Source: JAUYMM01 sp049301455
GTDB lineage: Bacteria; Patescibacteriota; Microgenomatia; UBA8517
DNA length: 44,446 nt
Reading direction: 5' to 3'
Assembly (NCBI GenBank): GCA_049301455.1
Contig: JBAQKY010000032.1
Location: 1-44,446 of the forward strand
In this document: in pieces, positions 42,744 through 44,446 of the stretch
How the letters are laid out: every line of letters begins with the position of its first letter
How positions within the stretch are numbered: position 1 is the first letter of the stretch
The notes under the pieces: generated by a model
Databases searched by the model: none
What the model was told of the DNA's origin: nothing
The model's input: only the letters and a program-made list of their open reading frames with translations
Made by a program: the position numbers and the translations under genes

Positions 42744-43496
42744 TTATTTATATTTCCCTAAGATTGCATTAATCCTAACTTTAATCAAATCTCTCAAACC
42801 GTCCCAAGAATCTTTAATTGGGTTTACTCCAGAAGTGCCTCTATCTCCTTTTTCTTCCCATTCAACTGGAACTTCTGCCACTTTGTAACCCATTTTCCTT
42901 GCAATATATAGAAGTTCTAGATCAAACCCTGCTGTTACAGCACTGCCTTTTACGACTTGGCTATTATTAAAAACTTCCATCTTTTTAAATATCACAGCAA
43001 CTGCTTCTTTCTTAAAACCTTTGAATCCACATTGTGTATCTTTAAAAGGAAGTCTAAGAATTAAAGTTCTTAAAGTCATAAAACCAACTGCCATTATTTT
43101 ACGTATGATATTTGCACCTTTTCTGCCACTTCTTGATCCAATTGCAATATCATATCCTTCTTTAAATTTTGGTAATATTTTTTCTAATTCATAAATTGGA
43201 GTCGCTTGATCCATATCATCAAACACAACAATATCACCACTAGCTTTCAACATTCCTGCAATTACAGTACCCCCTTTGCCTCTATGAGGCTCTTTGAACA
43301 ACTTAAAGTTTTTGTTTTTCTTTGTAAATTCATAAACAATCTTGGTTGTATTGTCTTTACTACCATCATCAACAACTAAAACTTCCCAAGTATATTTTTG
43401 CTTTTTTAGATAGTCATTGACCATATCCAATACACCCTTCTTGAGGTTCTTTTCTTCATTATATGCAGGTATAACTATGCTTAGGTATGGTTTCAT
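42744..43496 (-). CDS. GT2 glycosyltransferase, Alg5/DPM1-like polyprenyl-phosphate sugar synthase
   Basis: This 250-aa enzyme has LSIVIPAYNEEKNLKKG at 5-21, VVDDGSKDNT at 41-50, HRGKGGTV near 71-78, FDDMDQATP at 92-100 and KDTQCGFKGF near 152-161. The D-x-D-x-ATP and D-x-QCGFK blocks are hallmarks of dolichyl-phosphate beta-glucosyltransferase (Alg5) and its bacterial relatives, which load a sugar onto polyprenyl phosphate. Its ATG overlaps the TAA of the upstream GT39-like gene by one base (TAATG), so the two are coupled and may be a donor-maker and donor-user pair. Confidence 0.9.
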   Translation of the reverse strand: MKPYLSIVIPAYNEEKNLKKGVLDMVNDYLKKQKYTWEVLVVDDGSKDNTTKIVYEFTKKNKNFKLFKEPHRGKGGTVIAGMLKASGDIVVFDDMDQATPIYELEKILPKFKEGYDIAIGSRSGRKGANIIRKIMAVGFMTLRTLILRLPFKDTQCGFKGFKKEAVAVIFKKMEVFNNSQVVKGSAVTAGFDLELLYIARKMGYKVAEVPVEWEEKGDRGTSGVNPIKDSWDGLRDLIKVRINAILGKYK

Positions 43497-44446
43497 TATT
43501 CTACTATTCTATATCTTTTTTGTATCACAATTCCACCGAAGTTTTTCTCTTCAACAACAGTTCCAATTCCTTTTTGTCTTTTAAGCCATGCATCTAAACG
43601 TTCAGGGTGTGGAGGGTCTACTTCATAAAGAGTGTAAAGAAGCTTTGTGTTGCTATCTGATCGACCAAGTTCCTGCCACTTAAACAAGTAGTCGTATGCA
43701 TAAGGAACGACTGGTGGGACGTAGACATCAACATTAAATTCTTCTGTAGCACTGTTTTTGATCCAATTAATTGAATCAACCTGATTTTTTAAAGCAATAA
43801 TTTCAGGATCATTCAATGGGGTTTTGTAATATTCAAACGATTTATAATTCTGAACAAAAAATATTACAAAAAATAAAACAGTGACAACCTTGCCTATTTT
43901 CAAATTAAAAATATCATTTAAAACATACGAGAACATCAATATAAAAACAAAATAGAATGCGGTAAAGTAATAATCATAAAACCCTCCTAAGTTACTTACA
44001 AAAAATAATGTCCCAACAAATGGAGATATAAAAGTTATAAATAAAACTTTAAATTTATCGTCTTTCCAATATTTCCTAAATCTTAAAACAAGAAAAACAA
44101 GGAACACAACAAAAAAAGGTAAAAACAATTGGCTATTTCCAGACCAAATCTTTGAAGCAAAAAGATCATAATATCTTTCAATTCTGCCACTTAATATTTC
44201 AACAAAGTTGAATGTAAAAGTTTTTTCATTAAAAATGAAATTATAAAAGGCTTTAAGCATTACTCCTTTATGCCTAATCTCAAAAACTATCTGTGGTAAA
44301 AATGTAAAAATAAACGCAGCAACAGAAAACATTACATTTTTTATATTTGGTATGTATTTTCTTTTTAAAAAAAGTATAAAAATAAGTGCAGGAATTAAAT
44401 AAATTTCAGTAGCTGCACCAAAATTTAAACCCATACCAATTACAAG
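43496..44446 (-). CDS. GT39-like membrane glycosyltransferase, DQ-type, partial (5' end beyond window)
   Basis: The last 316 or so codons of a GT-C protein are present; the frame is open at the right edge, so the first helix and catalytic loop lie outside the window. The segment starting MGLNFGAATEIYLIPAL aligns with MGFQSHFGIVLSL of the gene at 41354, and LPQIVFEIRHKGVMLK matches that gene's SPNIIYDLTHNFSN, identifying the DQ-type subgroup. About seven helices are seen, then a soluble C-terminal part of about 120 residues. The internal ATG at 44434 is not the start. It is coupled to the Alg5-like GT2 by TAATG. Confidence 0.8.
   Translation of the reverse strand, partial: LVIGMGLNFGAATEIYLIPALIFILFLKRKYIPNIKNVMFSVAAFIFTFLPQIVFEIRHKGVMLKAFYNFIFNEKTFTFNFVEILSGRIERYYDLFASKIWSGNSQLFLPFFVVFLVFLVLRFRKYWKDDKFKVLFITFISPFVGTLFFVSNLGGFYDYYFTAFYFVFILMFSYVLNDIFNLKIGKVVTVLFFVIFFVQNYKSFEYYKTPLNDPEIIALKNQVDSINWIKNSATEEFNVDVYVPPVVPYAYDYLFKWQELGRSDSNTKLLYTLYEVDPPHPERLDAWLKRQKGIGTVVEEKNFGGIVIQKRYRIVE

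Noticed and set aside
1..44446. TGA recoded as an amino acid, as in some candidate-phylum bacteria
   Set aside because: Genes end normally at TGA, including three ATGA junctions (28694, 34213, 34914), and no family needs read-through.
1..44446. Mobile element, prophage, CRISPR array or defence island
   Set aside because: No transposase, integrase, phage structural gene, spaced direct repeats or Cas protein was found. The Pif1-like, P-loop and DinB-like genes alone do not form a known defence system.

Overview
This is a visibly AT-rich window (about one third G+C by eye) packed with 42 protein genes. Forty-one lie on the minus strand and one (19517-21349) on the plus strand. Most neighbours overlap or sit a few bases apart, and the largest gaps are about 50-70 bp, so no stretch over 300 bases lacks a gene. 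I see no rRNA, tRNA, CRISPR array, transposase or phage gene. TGA is used as an ordinary stop (for example in the ATGA junctions at 28694, 34213 and 34914), so the standard bacterial code applies. The compact layout, low G+C and many GT-C paralogues suggest a small-genome candidate-phylum bacterium, most likely Patescibacteria/CPR of Microgenomates type. That assignment is inference; no taxonomic marker gene is present.

Content: about 30 of 42 genes are glycosyltransferases or look like them. Eighteen are polytopic GT-C-type proteins: nine GT39/PMT_2 (ArnT-like), two GT87/DUF2029, three PTPS_related (PF10131-type), two of a family with a DG-x-WH motif, one PIG-V-like and one DUF2079. Ten are GT2 and two are GT4. 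The other genes are a Wzx-type flippase, an EamA/DMT transporter, a DUF2304 protein, a SAM methyltransferase, an SDR oxidoreductase, a HAD phosphatase, a Pif1-like helicase, a P-loop kinase-like protein, a DinB/ClbS-like protein, a stand-alone YqfO/NIF3 PII-like domain, and two unrecognised membrane proteins (103 and 196 aa).

Layout, right to left (direction of minus-strand transcription). (1) 44446-38332: two DQ-type GT39 proteins flanking an Alg5-like GT2, another GT39, and the flippase. (2) 38372-30430: a DG-x-WH membrane protein, five GT2, one GT4, a methyltransferase and the YqfO-like protein. (3) 30379-24409: three PTPS_related proteins separated by DinB-like and P-loop genes. (4) 24391-21321: two GT87 proteins and a 196-aa anchored protein, meeting the plus-strand gene tail to tail. 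(5) 19574-9771: an array of six related GT39 genes with a GT2 and a 103-aa membrane protein inside. (6) 9754-1: GT2, DMT, HAD, Pif1, SDR, GT4, DUF2079, PIG-V-like, GT2 plus DUF2304, and a partial GT2.

How it may work (inference): three DPM1/Alg5-like GT2 enzymes (900, 17363, 42744) would charge polyprenyl phosphate with sugars on the cytoplasmic face. The GT-C enzymes would use these lipid-linked sugars outside the membrane. The GT4 and other GT2 enzymes would build glycan on a lipid carrier that the flippase at 38332 exports. No polymerase, ligase or nucleotide-sugar gene is recognised, so the acceptor is unknown.

The most unusual signal is regulatory. At least 14 start codons (ATG or GTG) have a -10-like hexamer, mostly TAnAAT or TAnACT, ending 6-8 nt upstream, in five cases with an extended TGn. 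Convincing Shine-Dalgarno sequences are rare. This is what leaderless transcription would look like. At 19517/19574 two head-to-head genes of this kind overlap by 58 bp at their 5' ends, next to an 18-bp perfect palindrome.
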